The translations under genes and the position numbers were made by a program. Under the pieces are notes generated by a model. It was not told the DNA's origin. It did no database searches and saw nothing but the letters and a program-made list of their open reading frames with translations. This document shows, piece by piece, positions 1 to 8,068 of a stretch of DNA of 13,277 nucleotides. The stretch is from JBBQSF01 sp038214085 (GTDB taxonomy: Bacteria > Bacteroidota > Bacteroidia > Bacteroidales > CG2-30-32-10): assembly GCA_038214085.1 (NCBI GenBank), contig JBBQSF010000089.1, positions 1 to 13,277 on the forward strand, written 5' to 3'. Positions within the stretch are counted from its first letter, which is position 1. Each line of letters begins with the position of its first letter.

Positions 1-122
1 CCAGGATAAATAGGTGCTTTTTCAGGATTGGGATAAACCTTATTGTCCTGCGCCAAAGCATGAGAAAAAGAAAACCCGGAAATAAGAAAAACAAGCAGAA
101 TGGTCTTTATAAATTTTTTCAT
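1..122 (-). CDS. Exported protein, N-terminal fragment (possible TonB C-terminal-type protein)
   Basis: The first 40 codons of a gene that continues beyond the left edge. The product opens with a clear Sec signal peptide: basic MKKFIK, a hydrophobic core over residues 8-20, and an A-L-A site at 22-24 followed by Gln25, the usual Bacteroidota pattern. The few mature residues (V-Y-P-N-P-E-K-A-P-I-Y-P, then a codon starting GG) resemble the short lead-in before the C-terminal domain of small TonB-like energy transducers, where an acidic residue and a 'P-x-x-P-G-G' stretch are common. That resemblance is only suggestive. The start is the ATG at 120-122; the ATG five bases upstream meets a stop after two codons. 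The gene diverges from the DUF2851 gene across 243 bases. Presence of an exported protein is well supported; its function is not. Confidence 0.75.
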   Translation of the reverse strand, partial: MKKFIKTILLVFLISGFSFSHALAQDNKVYPNPEKAPIYP

Positions 123-138
123 AACATCGCAATTTGAA

Positions 139-172
139 CAAAATTATACATAAATTTTGCCACATACACAAG
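139..172 (-). promoter_or_regulatory. Candidate Bacteroidota promoter for the left-edge gene
   Basis: Read on the minus strand, TAATTTTG (146 to 139) matches the TAnnTTTG -7 element, and CTTG (172 to 169) sits 22 bases upstream as a weak -33 element. The start codon lies 16 bases downstream, so the leader would be very short. This is a motif match only, in AT-rich DNA where chance matches occur. Confidence 0.35.
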
Positions 173-365
173 GCTCAATTGAATATTATCAACAGAAATA
201 TGAACAATACGGATACAATCCTTGGAAATAATTTTACTTTTGGAAATAATATTTAAGTAAATGCAAAACAAATTATATCGTACCAATTAAAAACTTTTTT
301 GTTTTAACATTTAAAAAAACTACATGAAATAAAATTTTGTTTATTTTTATCCCTTTCAATTTGAT

Positions 366-1640
366 ATGATATCGGAAGACCTTCTTCATTATGTTTGGAA
401 ATACGGACTTTTTAGCCACAAGAAACTAAAAACTTCTGCGGCGGAAAGCATTACCATAGTTAGCGCCGGACAACACAACACCAATGGCGGTCCCGATTTT
501 TCGAATGCCCGAATAAAAATTGGAGATACAACTTGGGCTGGAAATGTTGAAATCCACACCAAATCGTCGGACTGGAACAAGCACAATCACCATAATGATA
601 AAGCTTACGATAACATTATTTTGCATGTTATTTACACCAACGATACTGAAATAAAAAGAGCGGACAATACTATAATTCCTTCGCTGGAACTTCAAGATCT
701 TATTGACAACAATACCATTTTGTGTTACAACAATCTGATGCGTTCAAAAAGCTGGATTCCATGCGAGAATCTTGCAAAAAAGGTTAATGCAATCACAATT
801 TCGGCATGGTACAATCGCTTACTGATTGAACGCTTTGAGCGCAAATCATCAGAAATTCTCAACACGCTCAAACTCAATAAAAACAACTGGGATCAAACTT
901 TTTTCCAGCATCTTGCCATAAATTTCGGATTTAAACTAAATTCCGTTCCTTTTGAATTGCTTGCAAAGTCAATTCCATTGGCTGCAATTGCAAAACATTC
1001 CAGCAATCTTAACCAAATTGAGGCATTGTTATTTGGTCAGGCCGGTATGCTTGAAAAAACATCGGAAGATCCGTATTTCCTTCAATTAAAAGAAGAATAT
1101 CATTTTTTGAAAAATAAGTTTAATCTTACGCCTCTAAAAGAACATCTCTGGAAGTTTTTACGTTTAAATCCTGCAGGATTCCCTACCATCCGAATCGCAC
1201 AGTTTGCAATGCTTATTTACAGCAGCAAATCATTATTTTCGCAAGCAATTGAAGAAAAACATATCGGCAAATACGAAGAAATGTTTGACGTTAGCTGTTC
1301 TGAATACTGGTATACCCATTATATTTTCGGGAAAAATTCGCCAAAGCGTTTCAAAAAATTAGGAAAATCGGCAATAGACAATATAATTATTAATACAATT
1401 GTTCCTTTTATTTTTACTTACGGCATCACCAATAACGACGAACAGGCTAAAGAAAGAGCAATACAACTGCTGGATCAGGTTCAGGCTGAAAAAAACGCAA
1501 TTGTGACTAAATTAAAATTCCTTGGGTTTCCTGGCAAAACGGCGGCTGACAGTCAGGCTTTACTTGAAATGCGAAACAATTATTGTGTTAATAAAATGTG
1601 TTTGAATTGCGGAGTAGGAATCGACTTGCTTAAAAATTAA
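366..1640 (+). CDS. DUF2851 family protein
   Basis: A 424-residue cytoplasmic protein with no signal peptide or membrane segment. I recognise it as DUF2851, a family of unknown function found mainly in Bacteroidota. The most conserved part is near the N-terminus: G-G-P-D-F (41-45), then W-x-G-N-V-E-I-H-T-K (57-66), D-W (69-70) and a His cluster at 73, 75 and 76, followed by the hydrophobic strand I-I-L-H-V-I-Y (84-90). The P-D ... E-x-H/K arrangement with strands around it is reminiscent of PD-(D/E)XK phosphodiesterases, but this is my inference and not an assigned function. The C-terminus carries C407-x4-C412-x2-C415, a possible metal-binding knuckle, perhaps completed by Cys133. The ATG at 366 is the start that keeps the M-I-S-E-D-L-L-H family N-terminus. 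Its TAA directly abuts the stop of the convergent permease gene. Confidence 0.9.
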   Translation: MISEDLLHYVWKYGLFSHKKLKTSAAESITIVSAGQHNTNGGPDFSNARIKIGDTTWAGNVEIHTKSSDWNKHNHHNDKAYDNIILHVIYTNDTEIKRADNTIIPSLELQDLIDNNTILCYNNLMRSKSWIPCENLAKKVNAITISAWYNRLLIERFERKSSEILNTLKLNKNNWDQTFFQHLAINFGFKLNSVPFELLAKSIPLAAIAKHSSNLNQIEALLFGQAGMLEKTSEDPYFLQLKEEYHFLKNKFNLTPLKEHLWKFLRLNPAGFPTIRIAQFAMLIYSSKSLFSQAIEEKHIGKYEEMFDVSCSEYWYTHYIFGKNSPKRFKKLGKSAIDNIIINTIVPFIFTYGITNNDEQAKERAIQLLDQVQAEKNAIVTKLKFLGFPGKTAADSQALLEMRNNYCVNKMCLNCGVGIDLLKN

Positions 1641-2882
1641 TCAAATTTTTCCCTCTACATATCTCTCGTCGAGGGCATCGCGGAGACCATTTCCAACAAG
1701 CATAAAAGAAAGCACCATCAACAGAATGGCCACTCCCGGAATAATTGCAAGATAAGGCGAATCCAAAATGATAAAGGCATAATGTTCGCGTATCATGGTT
1801 CCCCACGAAGGAACTGGCGGCTGAACACCAATTCCCAAAAAGCTTAAGCCCGCTTCAATTAATATTGCTGATGCAAAATTGGCAGCAGAAATCACAATTA
1901 CAGCACTCATAACATTTGGAAGCACATGACGGAAAACAATACGAAAATTTTTATATCCAAGTGCGCGTCCGGCTTCTACATACTCCTTTTCGCGAATACT
2001 CAGAATTTGTCCCCGCACAACCCGTGCAACTTCCACCCACATGGTAAGGCCAACTGCTATAAAAACCTGCCAGAAGCCTTTTCCTAATGCAAATGTAATT
2101 GCAATTACAAGCAACAAAGTTGGTATGGACCACACAACATTTATAAACCAAACAATAAGATTATCTACCCAACCTCGGAAAAACCCAGCCATTGCACCGA
2201 TAAAAATACCGAGAACTAACGAAATAAATACTGAAATAAAGCCAACAGAAAGTGAAACCCGAGATCCTATAAGTAATCTACTGAGCATATCCCTACCAAA
2301 CCTGTCAGTGCCCAATAAAAATGTCTTTTTAACCAGATTTCCATTCAATACTTTTTCTTTCAATGATTCTATGGATTCTGTTTGCCAGATACCATCTGCA
2401 TTTTTATATTTCACCAAGTTTCCATTCACTTTAACTGCAGTATCGCTTAGTGAATAGATAATATCAGGTAAGTTATATGAATAATGAACTCCATTATTAG
2501 GTGAATCGCCTGTCATTTCTTCAATTTCGAGATATACTCCATTTATTTTATATGAATAAACAGATATCATTTTATAAGCGCTCTCCTGTCCGAATAGCAT
2601 TTTATGAATAACAGAAACCTCTTTGGCTGTTTCATTGCGCTTAATTTTTAAAAGTTGGATGTTGTATCCTGGTGGCGAAGCTGCAATTTCCAGCATCTGC
2701 GAATTTGCATAAGGGCTGGAATCGGGAGTAATCAGATATCCGAGAATGGCAAAAACTGTAATTGCCAGAATAAAAAGGAGAGCACCAAATGACAGTCTAT
2801 CGCGCCGGAATCTGCGCCAAGCAATTGAGGATAAACTCCCAAGCCGCTCATACTTTTTCTTTTTTAAGGCAAACAGGTTCAT
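1641..2882 (-). CDS. ABC transporter permease, OppC/DppC-like
   Basis: Inner-membrane permease of the binding-protein-dependent oligopeptide/dipeptide class (BPD_transp_1 fold). From the ATG at 2880-2882 it has 413 residues. A basic N-terminus (KKKK, then W-R-R-F-R-R-D-R) precedes a first membrane helix at about 33-52. The family hallmark L-G-T-D-R-F-G-R-D-x-x-S-R begins near residue 190, and five further helices follow. The EAA coupling loop (E-A-G-R-A-L-G ... L-P-N, about 303-323) contacts the ATPase. The oddity is about 135 residues between helix 1 and LGTD, versus a few tens in enterobacterial DppC. The frame stays open to an ATG at 2927, but that start would overlap the upstream gene by 38 bases; 2882 leaves a 7-base gap and an A/T-rich leader. 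It is the last gene of the leftward cluster. No ATPase, second permease or binding protein is nearby, so substrate is unknown. Confidence 0.92.
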   Translation of the reverse strand: MNLFALKKKKYERLGSLSSIAWRRFRRDRLSFGALLFILAITVFAILGYLITPDSSPYANSQMLEIAASPPGYNIQLLKIKRNETAKEVSVIHKMLFGQESAYKMISVYSYKINGVYLEIEEMTGDSPNNGVHYSYNLPDIIYSLSDTAVKVNGNLVKYKNADGIWQTESIESLKEKVLNGNLVKKTFLLGTDRFGRDMLSRLLIGSRVSLSVGFISVFISLVLGIFIGAMAGFFRGWVDNLIVWFINVVWSIPTLLLVIAITFALGKGFWQVFIAVGLTMWVEVARVVRGQILSIREKEYVEAGRALGYKNFRIVFRHVLPNVMSAVIVISAANFASAILIEAGLSFLGIGVQPPVPSWGTMIREHYAFIILDSPYLAIIPGVAILLMVLSFMLVGNGLRDALDERYVEGKI

Positions 2883-2889
2883 AAATAAT

Positions 2890-4122
2890 TCAACGCCTCC
2901 AATTATCAACAGCCATAAACCAGCCATCCTTATATAGTGGAGATCGGTTTAAACTATAATCATTTTCCGAAAATGGATTTGAAACTTTGTAAAAAGTAAA
3001 ATTTATCGAAAGCATGTTACGATCCTCTCCGTAAACCCAATTTTCCGAGTTTTCGCTACGATAAACAAGATTTGGCGGTCCATAAACGATATAAATGATT
3101 CCCCTATCTGTTTTCCATCCCTCAAGATACGATTTAAACAAGCGATTTGCTTCCTGTACACGGTTATAATAAAGTCGAATCAGCTCCTTTGCCCTGTCAG
3201 CATTGCCCCCCCTTTCGATCCAAAATTTTTCAACGGCTTGCTTTTTATTTTTCATCACCAACATATCATCATATTCTGATTTAGAAGTCAGATATCTTAG
3301 CGAATAAAGCATTTGTAGTGGATTTGTTACAAAGGGATAGTCCTCATCAAAACGGAATAAAGTAAAACCTTGTTGTAATGAAGTATCCACCTGAAAATGA
3401 TAAAACCCTGCATCAGGGAGCGTGATCAGCGGTGTATAGCCCCCTTTTAGAGGAATGGAGAATACACTATCTGCTGTAAAATTAAAAGGTTTCTGGCTGA
3501 CTGTAGAAAATGGAGGAGCAGCTATTGGAAAACTACGGTTGTAATACCTTACGTAAAGTTTATTTACAGCAGTATCGTTGCATAAAAGGCGGAATTCTTG
3601 TTTATCATGAATAAAATTCTCAGTCATTGGGAAACTATCGCTATTGAGCAGAAGAAAACTCTGGACATTATATCTTTTGCTTTTCAAAACATCGATGTAT
3701 GAATCAACATCATAATGCTTGTTGATATCTCGGAAAGTTACTTTCAACAAAGTATTTTCAGGGAATTTTGCCCTGATTCTGAAATTTCCCCAAAAGTCAT
3801 TATAATTGACATTGTCATCGTCAGAAAAATCCTTATATACACTATCCAAAACTACTTTCATCTCGTATGAATCGAACAGTTCTGCCTGAATACAAAATTT
3901 CGCTTCAAATTTTTGAGTTAATTCATTTTTTATATAAAGTAAGCTTTTGGTATTGATTTTGAAAAAAACGGTAGAAATACTGTCTGAATTATTGAAAAGA
4001 ATATAATTAGGGATGTAATCCACTTCCAAGGGATTATAAAGGTATGAAAGGTTCTGGTTGGACATCCGGGATCCTTTACATGCAGAAATAAGAACAATTA
4101 AAATGAATAAAAACTTTTTCAT
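2890..4122 (-). CDS. GWxTD domain-containing lipoprotein
   Basis: A 410-residue predicted lipoprotein. The signal peptide MKKFLFILIVLISAC ends in an I-S-A-C lipobox with Cys15 as the lipidated residue. The first two thirds look like beta-rich extracytoplasmic domains with no motif I can name. The C-terminal part is the GWxTD domain: an alpha-helical lead-in (about 292-332, containing E-K-F-W-I-E-R), then G-W-K-T-D (335-339), I-Y-I-V-Y-G-P-P (343-350) and the conserved W362-x-Y364-G365. GWxTD proteins are common in Bacteroidota and a few other phyla; their role is not settled. The start ATG shares the four bases ATGA with the rmuC stop, which implies translational coupling, and the permease starts 7 bases beyond its stop. 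Length is usual for the family. The identification is firm; the function is open. Confidence 0.92.
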   Translation of the reverse strand: MKKFLFILIVLISACKGSRMSNQNLSYLYNPLEVDYIPNYILFNNSDSISTVFFKINTKSLLYIKNELTQKFEAKFCIQAELFDSYEMKVVLDSVYKDFSDDDNVNYNDFWGNFRIRAKFPENTLLKVTFRDINKHYDVDSYIDVLKSKRYNVQSFLLLNSDSFPMTENFIHDKQEFRLLCNDTAVNKLYVRYYNRSFPIAAPPFSTVSQKPFNFTADSVFSIPLKGGYTPLITLPDAGFYHFQVDTSLQQGFTLFRFDEDYPFVTNPLQMLYSLRYLTSKSEYDDMLVMKNKKQAVEKFWIERGGNADRAKELIRLYYNRVQEANRLFKSYLEGWKTDRGIIYIVYGPPNLVYRSENSENWVYGEDRNMLSINFTFYKVSNPFSENDYSLNRSPLYKDGWFMAVDNWRR

Positions 4123-5495
4123 GAATTTTCGTTTGGAAATAATGTTTCGTTCGAAGTGGTAAATTCTTCCTGCAATAATTTTGAAGTTTTTGCACCAAGC
4201 TTTCTTATATTTTCGGCTCTTGTGATCAGATTCCCGTTGCCGCTGGCAAGCTTATTCATGGCTTCGTTGTACGACCCTTGTGTCTTTAAAATGTTATCGC
4301 CCATTTTCTTCATATCAGCTACAAACCCAACAAATTTATCATACAGCGCGCCACCTTGCTTGGCAATTTCGATGGCATTTTTGGTTTGATTTTCCTGTTT
4401 CCAGATTGAGGAAATAGTTTTAAGTGTAGCAAGTAAAGTAGATGGGCTTACAATTACAATACGGTTGTCCCAGGCATCGCTGAAAATCTGCTGATCAGCT
4501 TGTACAGCAATACCAAATGAGGATTCAATAGGAATAAACATCAGTACAAAATCCGGAGAATTAAAACCTTGAGCAGTCTGGTAGCTTTTCTCGCTAAGTT
4601 CTTTGATATGCCTTCGAATTGAAAGAATATGTTCTTTTATAAAGATTTGTCGTTCTTCGTCAGTAGCAGCATTCACAAGGTTTTCATAAGCAGTCAGAGA
4701 AACTTTGGCATCAATAATAATATGCTTTTTATCAGGCAACATCACAACCACATCGGGTTGAACTCTTCTGCCATCATCATTTGTAGAGCTCACCTGAACT
4801 TCATATTCCTGTCCTTTTGTAAGCCCCGAACGTTCAAGTATGCGTTCAAGTACCATTTCGCCCCAGTTTCCTTGTTTTTTCGAATCGCCTTTAAGTGCTT
4901 TTGTAAGATTTGTTGCATCTTCGCTAACTCTTATATTCAACTCGACCAACTTTTTCACTTCTTCCCGAAGACTTATTTTATCACGCAATTCTTTGTCATA
5001 AGCTTCATTTACTTTCTTCTCAAAATCACCAATTTTTTCCTTTAATGGATTCAGAATATCTCCAATATTTTTCACATTGATATCTGTAAATTCTTTTGAA
5101 TGTGTTTTAAGAATACTGTTGGCAATATTTTCAAATTCAATTTTAAATTTTGTGCGGAGATCTTCTGTTTCCGATTTCTGGGTTGTAAGTTTTTCAAGCA
5201 TATTTGCTTTATCCGATTCGAGCTTAGCAATTGTAACTATTGATAAACCTACTTTATTACGCTCCGCATTCAAGTTTTCTTCTATAACAGCATATTGTTC
5301 CGAAAGCTTAATATAACGGTCGTCAATGATACCTTTTTCTTTATCCAGCAGCGCAAATGCCATGTCCTTTTCTTTCTGCATTTCAGAAAAACGCAATTCA
5401 ACATTCGCTTTTTGATTTGACTTCTGTACCCTTAAAAGCAACCAGCCCAACAAAAAACCAAAAATCAATCCAATAGCAAGAAATAGAAATTCCAT
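4119..5495 (-). CDS. rmuC: RmuC family DNA recombination protein
   Basis: A 458-residue protein from the ATG at 5493-5495. A single N-terminal membrane anchor (about residues 2-21, MEFLFLAIGLIFGFLLGW) is followed by a long charged coiled-coil region (about 25-200). The RmuC domain then starts with K-K-Q-G-N-W-G-E (about 206-213), continues through L-E-x-I-L-E-x-S-G-L, and reaches P-D-V-V-V ... I-I-I-D-A-K-V-S-L (P-D at 247-248, D-A-K at 262-264), a PD-(D/E)XK-like nuclease signature. RmuC in Escherichia coli limits recombination at short inverted repeats; an actual nuclease activity is inferred from the fold. The frame is open 23 codons further upstream, but that extension has no family resemblance and would hide the membrane anchor, so the inner ATG is preferred. 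The 3' end overlaps the GWxTD gene by ATGA. A membrane-anchored DNA-repair factor fused into an envelope operon is mildly unusual. Confidence 0.95.
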   Translation of the reverse strand: MEFLFLAIGLIFGFLLGWLLLRVQKSNQKANVELRFSEMQKEKDMAFALLDKEKGIIDDRYIKLSEQYAVIEENLNAERNKVGLSIVTIAKLESDKANMLEKLTTQKSETEDLRTKFKIEFENIANSILKTHSKEFTDINVKNIGDILNPLKEKIGDFEKKVNEAYDKELRDKISLREEVKKLVELNIRVSEDATNLTKALKGDSKKQGNWGEMVLERILERSGLTKGQEYEVQVSSTNDDGRRVQPDVVVMLPDKKHIIIDAKVSLTAYENLVNAATDEERQIFIKEHILSIRRHIKELSEKSYQTAQGFNSPDFVLMFIPIESSFGIAVQADQQIFSDAWDNRIVIVSPSTLLATLKTISSIWKQENQTKNAIEIAKQGGALYDKFVGFVADMKKMGDNILKTQGSYNEAMNKLASGNGNLITRAENIRKLGAKTSKLLQEEFTTSNETLFPNENS

Positions 5496-5507
5496 TATTT
5501 TTTTTTG

Positions 5508-5539
5508 TAAAAGTAAATGAATTCGTGATTTTTTACAAA
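5508..5539 (-). promoter_or_regulatory. Candidate promoter upstream of rmuC
   Basis: On the minus strand TTTG (5539 to 5536) is followed after 20 bases by TACTTTTA (5515 to 5508), one base off the TAnnTTTG -7 consensus. The leader to the rmuC ATG at 5495 would be only a few bases. If real, it separates rmuC, the GWxTD gene and the permease from ung and the Omp85 gene. The rest of the 108-base gap shows no convincing terminator. Confidence 0.35.
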
Positions 5540-5603
5540 TTTTGAAAGCAATATTTATCAGCAACAGTTATTGCAATGCTTAAAGAGATAAATATATATT
5601 TTT

Positions 5604-7355
5604 TTAGAAATAGCTGACGATACCAAAATGAATTTTTGCAGTTTTAAAATCAACTGGATTAGAAAACTGTTTGCCAAGTGCATAGGTTAATGTAAATATT
5701 CCTGCTTTAGTTTCAAAGTTCACACCTGCACCAAATCCCAGAGGCTTATCGGTTGTTTCTTTTTCCTGAATTTTCTTTCGGTAAAATCCCTGATTAAAAA
5801 ACAAAAATATATTTGAATTTTCCTCAAAAAGAAAACGATATTCAATATATGGAATAAGGTATTGCGAAGCGGATATTGATTCTTCGTCAAAGCCACGCAA
5901 AGTTTTAAGACCGCCGATTAAAAACAACTCATTTTCAAAGAGTTTATCCGAGAAAACTGCAGCTGCATTCACTCCTATTTTAACCACAGTATTTGCAGAT
6001 ATTGCATGATAATATTCCAATCCAATTTCTGTTTTATACTGAACAGTATTTAGTTTTAATCCAGAATAAAGTGTGTCATTAAAAACAGCATTTTTCTTAA
6101 TTTTTCTGTTTCCGGTAGCAGCTGAAAATAACAGCGTATAACCCTTTCGGGGATTCAACAAATAATCAAGCTTCTTTTTTCTGATTTCAAGTCCGTATAA
6201 ATTCGACGAAACATCTGCAAAATCAGGCAGTTTTGTTGCATTCTTATATGCCTGAGTGCTTAATAATATTGAAGATGTGTTTTCATAAAAACCTTTAAAA
6301 TAGTCAGTTCCGGAGAAAAGATATCTCAATCCGTAATTACCGGTTAAGGTAAGGTATAAGGTATCATTCTTATACAATTTGAATTTTCCATCAACACCGA
6401 ATGGCAGATTAAAAATGTAAGGATAAACCAGATTCAGTTTTAAATCCTGTGAACTCAATTGCAGTTTCCTCCATTTCAAACTCAATTGTTCAGCCTTTGA
6501 AAAAGCATTTTCGAGTTCGAGATTAAGTTCCCCTGTAAGTAGTACTTTTCCCGAAGTAGTATTGTTGGGTGCAATGCCTAATATTCCATCAAAGCGGCTG
6601 TTTTTCTTTTTATCAAGATAAAGGTATAATTTTGCTGTTTCTTTAAAAAAAATCACATGAAAAGGCTTGATTTCCCGCAAAAATTGCAATTCCTTTAGCC
6701 TACCAGAAATTCGTGAAATTTTAGATTCGTTATAAATCATACCAGGTGTCAACTCGAGATAATTAAATAAAAATTTATCCGCTCCTTTAAGTTTCCCTTT
6801 AATGATAATGCTGTCAACTTTAATAAGACTATTTTTCTTTAGATTATATGCAGCACTAAGTGTACTGTCAGAAAAAGAAATGCTATCCAAAGCCACAGAA
6901 GCAAAAGGAAATCCTGAGTTTTCGAAATACTTGATGATTTTCTCATTTAAGCTTAAGTATCTATTTATTCGAATAGGTTTATCTGAAAAATTCGTTTCCT
7001 TCCAGCCGGCATCAGTTAAAATATTTTTTTCAATATTTCCTGGCGACAGTTTAATCCATTTGTATTTATTTCCGGCTGTAATCAGTGCCCTCAAATTTAA
7101 TGAATCAAAAACTAAACTGTCAATTGAACAAGTTAAATATCCTTCGGACTGCAATACAGAAATAAATGATTTTAGCTCATCATTTCGGGACAACGAATCA
7201 GAAAAAATTTTTTTATATGAGTAATGATTAAGTAATGCTGATTTTTGTCCATTTGCAGGCTCAATTTTCAATGAATACTGTTTCTGAGCACAGAGCGGTG
7301 TAGCCAATGTAAACAGAAGCAGATAATAAAAAAAATATTTCAAAAAGTTATTCAA
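5604..7355 (-). CDS. Omp85 superfamily (BamA/TamA-like) outer-membrane protein, TTG start
   Basis: A predicted outer-membrane beta-barrel of 583 residues. The signal peptide (hydrophobic through about residue 19, L-C-A cleaved before Gln24) has no true lipobox. One clear POTRA domain lies at about 177-250 (I-K-V-D-S-I-I-I-K-G, then L-E-L-T-P-G-M-I-Y), with a less obvious POTRA-like segment before it. A 16-strand-type barrel follows from about 253, with the loop-6 R-G-F motif at 487-489 (G-G-L-K-T-L-R-G-F) and a C-terminal Phe as expected for Bam-dependent insertion. It is too short and has too few POTRAs to be the essential BamA, so a TamA-like or patatin-less Omp85 paralogue is likelier. No in-frame ATG occurs before codon 206; the start must be a TTG, either 7353-7355 (overlapping ung by 8 bases) or 7341-7343, which would give M-K-Y-F-F, a more typical signal peptide beginning. 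Confidence 0.88.
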   Translation of the reverse strand: MNNFLKYFFYYLLLFTLATPLCAQKQYSLKIEPANGQKSALLNHYSYKKIFSDSLSRNDELKSFISVLQSEGYLTCSIDSLVFDSLNLRALITAGNKYKWIKLSPGNIEKNILTDAGWKETNFSDKPIRINRYLSLNEKIIKYFENSGFPFASVALDSISFSDSTLSAAYNLKKNSLIKVDSIIIKGKLKGADKFLFNYLELTPGMIYNESKISRISGRLKELQFLREIKPFHVIFFKETAKLYLYLDKKKNSRFDGILGIAPNNTTSGKVLLTGELNLELENAFSKAEQLSLKWRKLQLSSQDLKLNLVYPYIFNLPFGVDGKFKLYKNDTLYLTLTGNYGLRYLFSGTDYFKGFYENTSSILLSTQAYKNATKLPDFADVSSNLYGLEIRKKKLDYLLNPRKGYTLLFSAATGNRKIKKNAVFNDTLYSGLKLNTVQYKTEIGLEYYHAISANTVVKIGVNAAAVFSDKLFENELFLIGGLKTLRGFDEESISASQYLIPYIEYRFLFEENSNIFLFFNQGFYRKKIQEKETTDKPLGFGAGVNFETKAGIFTLTYALGKQFSNPVDFKTAKIHFGIVSYF

Positions 7356-8025
7356 TGCTCCAGTTTATTGGTGTTTTACCTAGATTAATTAAAATTTCAT
7401 TTGTTTTTGAAAAGTGACGGCATCCAAAAAAAGCACCTCTGGCTAAAGGCGAAGGATGAGCCGCTTTGAGTACAAAATGTTTTGAAGCATTGATCAGGTT
7501 TTCTTTTGAATGCGCAAATCGCCCCCACAATAAAAAAACAATTCCGGATGAATTTTCGGAAATATTTTTAATAACAGAATCCGTAAAGACTTCCCAGCCT
7601 TTATTCTGATGAGATCCAGCTTCATTTGCTCTAACTGTTAGTGTTGCATTCAATAACAGAATGCCTTGTTTCGCCCATTTTTCAAGATTTCCTGAAATTG
7701 GAACCGGAATGCTGATATCATCCCTGATTTCTTTGAAAATATTTCCGAGCGAAGGCGGTTTTTTTATTCCAGGAGAAACAGAAAAACATAATCCATTGGC
7801 CTGACCGGGACCATGATAAGGATCTTGACCAATAATTACTACTTTCAGGTTATGAAATGGAGTTAAATTAAACGCCGAAAATATTTTATCACCCGGTGGA
7901 TAAACAACATACGCAGCCTTTTCTTGCAATAAAAATTTCTTTAAATCGACAAAATAAGGTGCATGAAACTCATTTTCCAATAGACATCTCCAACTTTCTT
8001 CTATTTTTGGTTTAATTTCCTGCAT
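7348..8025 (-). CDS. ung: Uracil-DNA glycosylase, family 1
   Basis: Removes uracil from DNA, from dUTP misincorporation or cytosine deamination, as the first step of base excision repair. The 225-residue length is normal for family 1. Motif A, G-Q-D-P-Y-H, is at 66-71 with the catalytic Asp68. The uracil-discriminating strand L-L-L-N-A-T-L-T-V-R is at 123-132 with Asn126, and L-L-W-G sits at 165-168. Motif B, H-P-S-P-L-A, is at 190-195 with catalytic His190. P-P-S-L-G-N at 90-95 is the Pro-rich loop that pinches the backbone. All key residues are intact. The ATG at 8023-8025 gives a family-length N-terminus. It is the first gene of the leftward cluster, diverges from the small lipoprotein gene, and its last codons overlap the start of the Omp85 gene. 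I found no strong promoter motif for it in the shared upstream region. Confidence 0.98.
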   Translation of the reverse strand: MQEIKPKIEESWRCLLENEFHAPYFVDLKKFLLQEKAAYVVYPPGDKIFSAFNLTPFHNLKVVIIGQDPYHGPGQANGLCFSVSPGIKKPPSLGNIFKEIRDDISIPVPISGNLEKWAKQGILLLNATLTVRANEAGSHQNKGWEVFTDSVIKNISENSSGIVFLLWGRFAHSKENLINASKHFVLKAAHPSPLARGAFFGCRHFSKTNEILINLGKTPINWSIE

Positions 8026-8068
8026 CGTTTAAATTAATATCATGTTAATAACTAATTGTTATTTTTAT

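Noticed and set aside
295..339. Promoter for the DUF2851 gene (TTTTTTG with AAATTTTG)
   Set aside because: The -7 match lacks the initial T and the spacing to the nearest TTTG is about 30 bases, outside the usual range. The region is so A/T-rich that chance matches are expected.
2883..2927. A 15-codon upstream extension of the permease gene to an ATG at 2927
   Set aside because: It overlaps the GWxTD gene, adds a hydrophobic stretch before the basic N-terminus that OppC-type permeases normally begin with, and the ATG at 2882 has a better A/T-rich leader.
5496..5564. A 23-codon upstream extension of rmuC
   Set aside because: The added residues do not look like an RmuC N-terminus and would bury the membrane anchor. 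They also cover the candidate promoter.
5560..5590. Short inverted sequence around GCAATAACTGTTGC between the Omp85 gene and rmuC
   Set aside because: The stem is only about four base pairs and has no adjacent T-tract on the relevant strand, so it is not a credible terminator.
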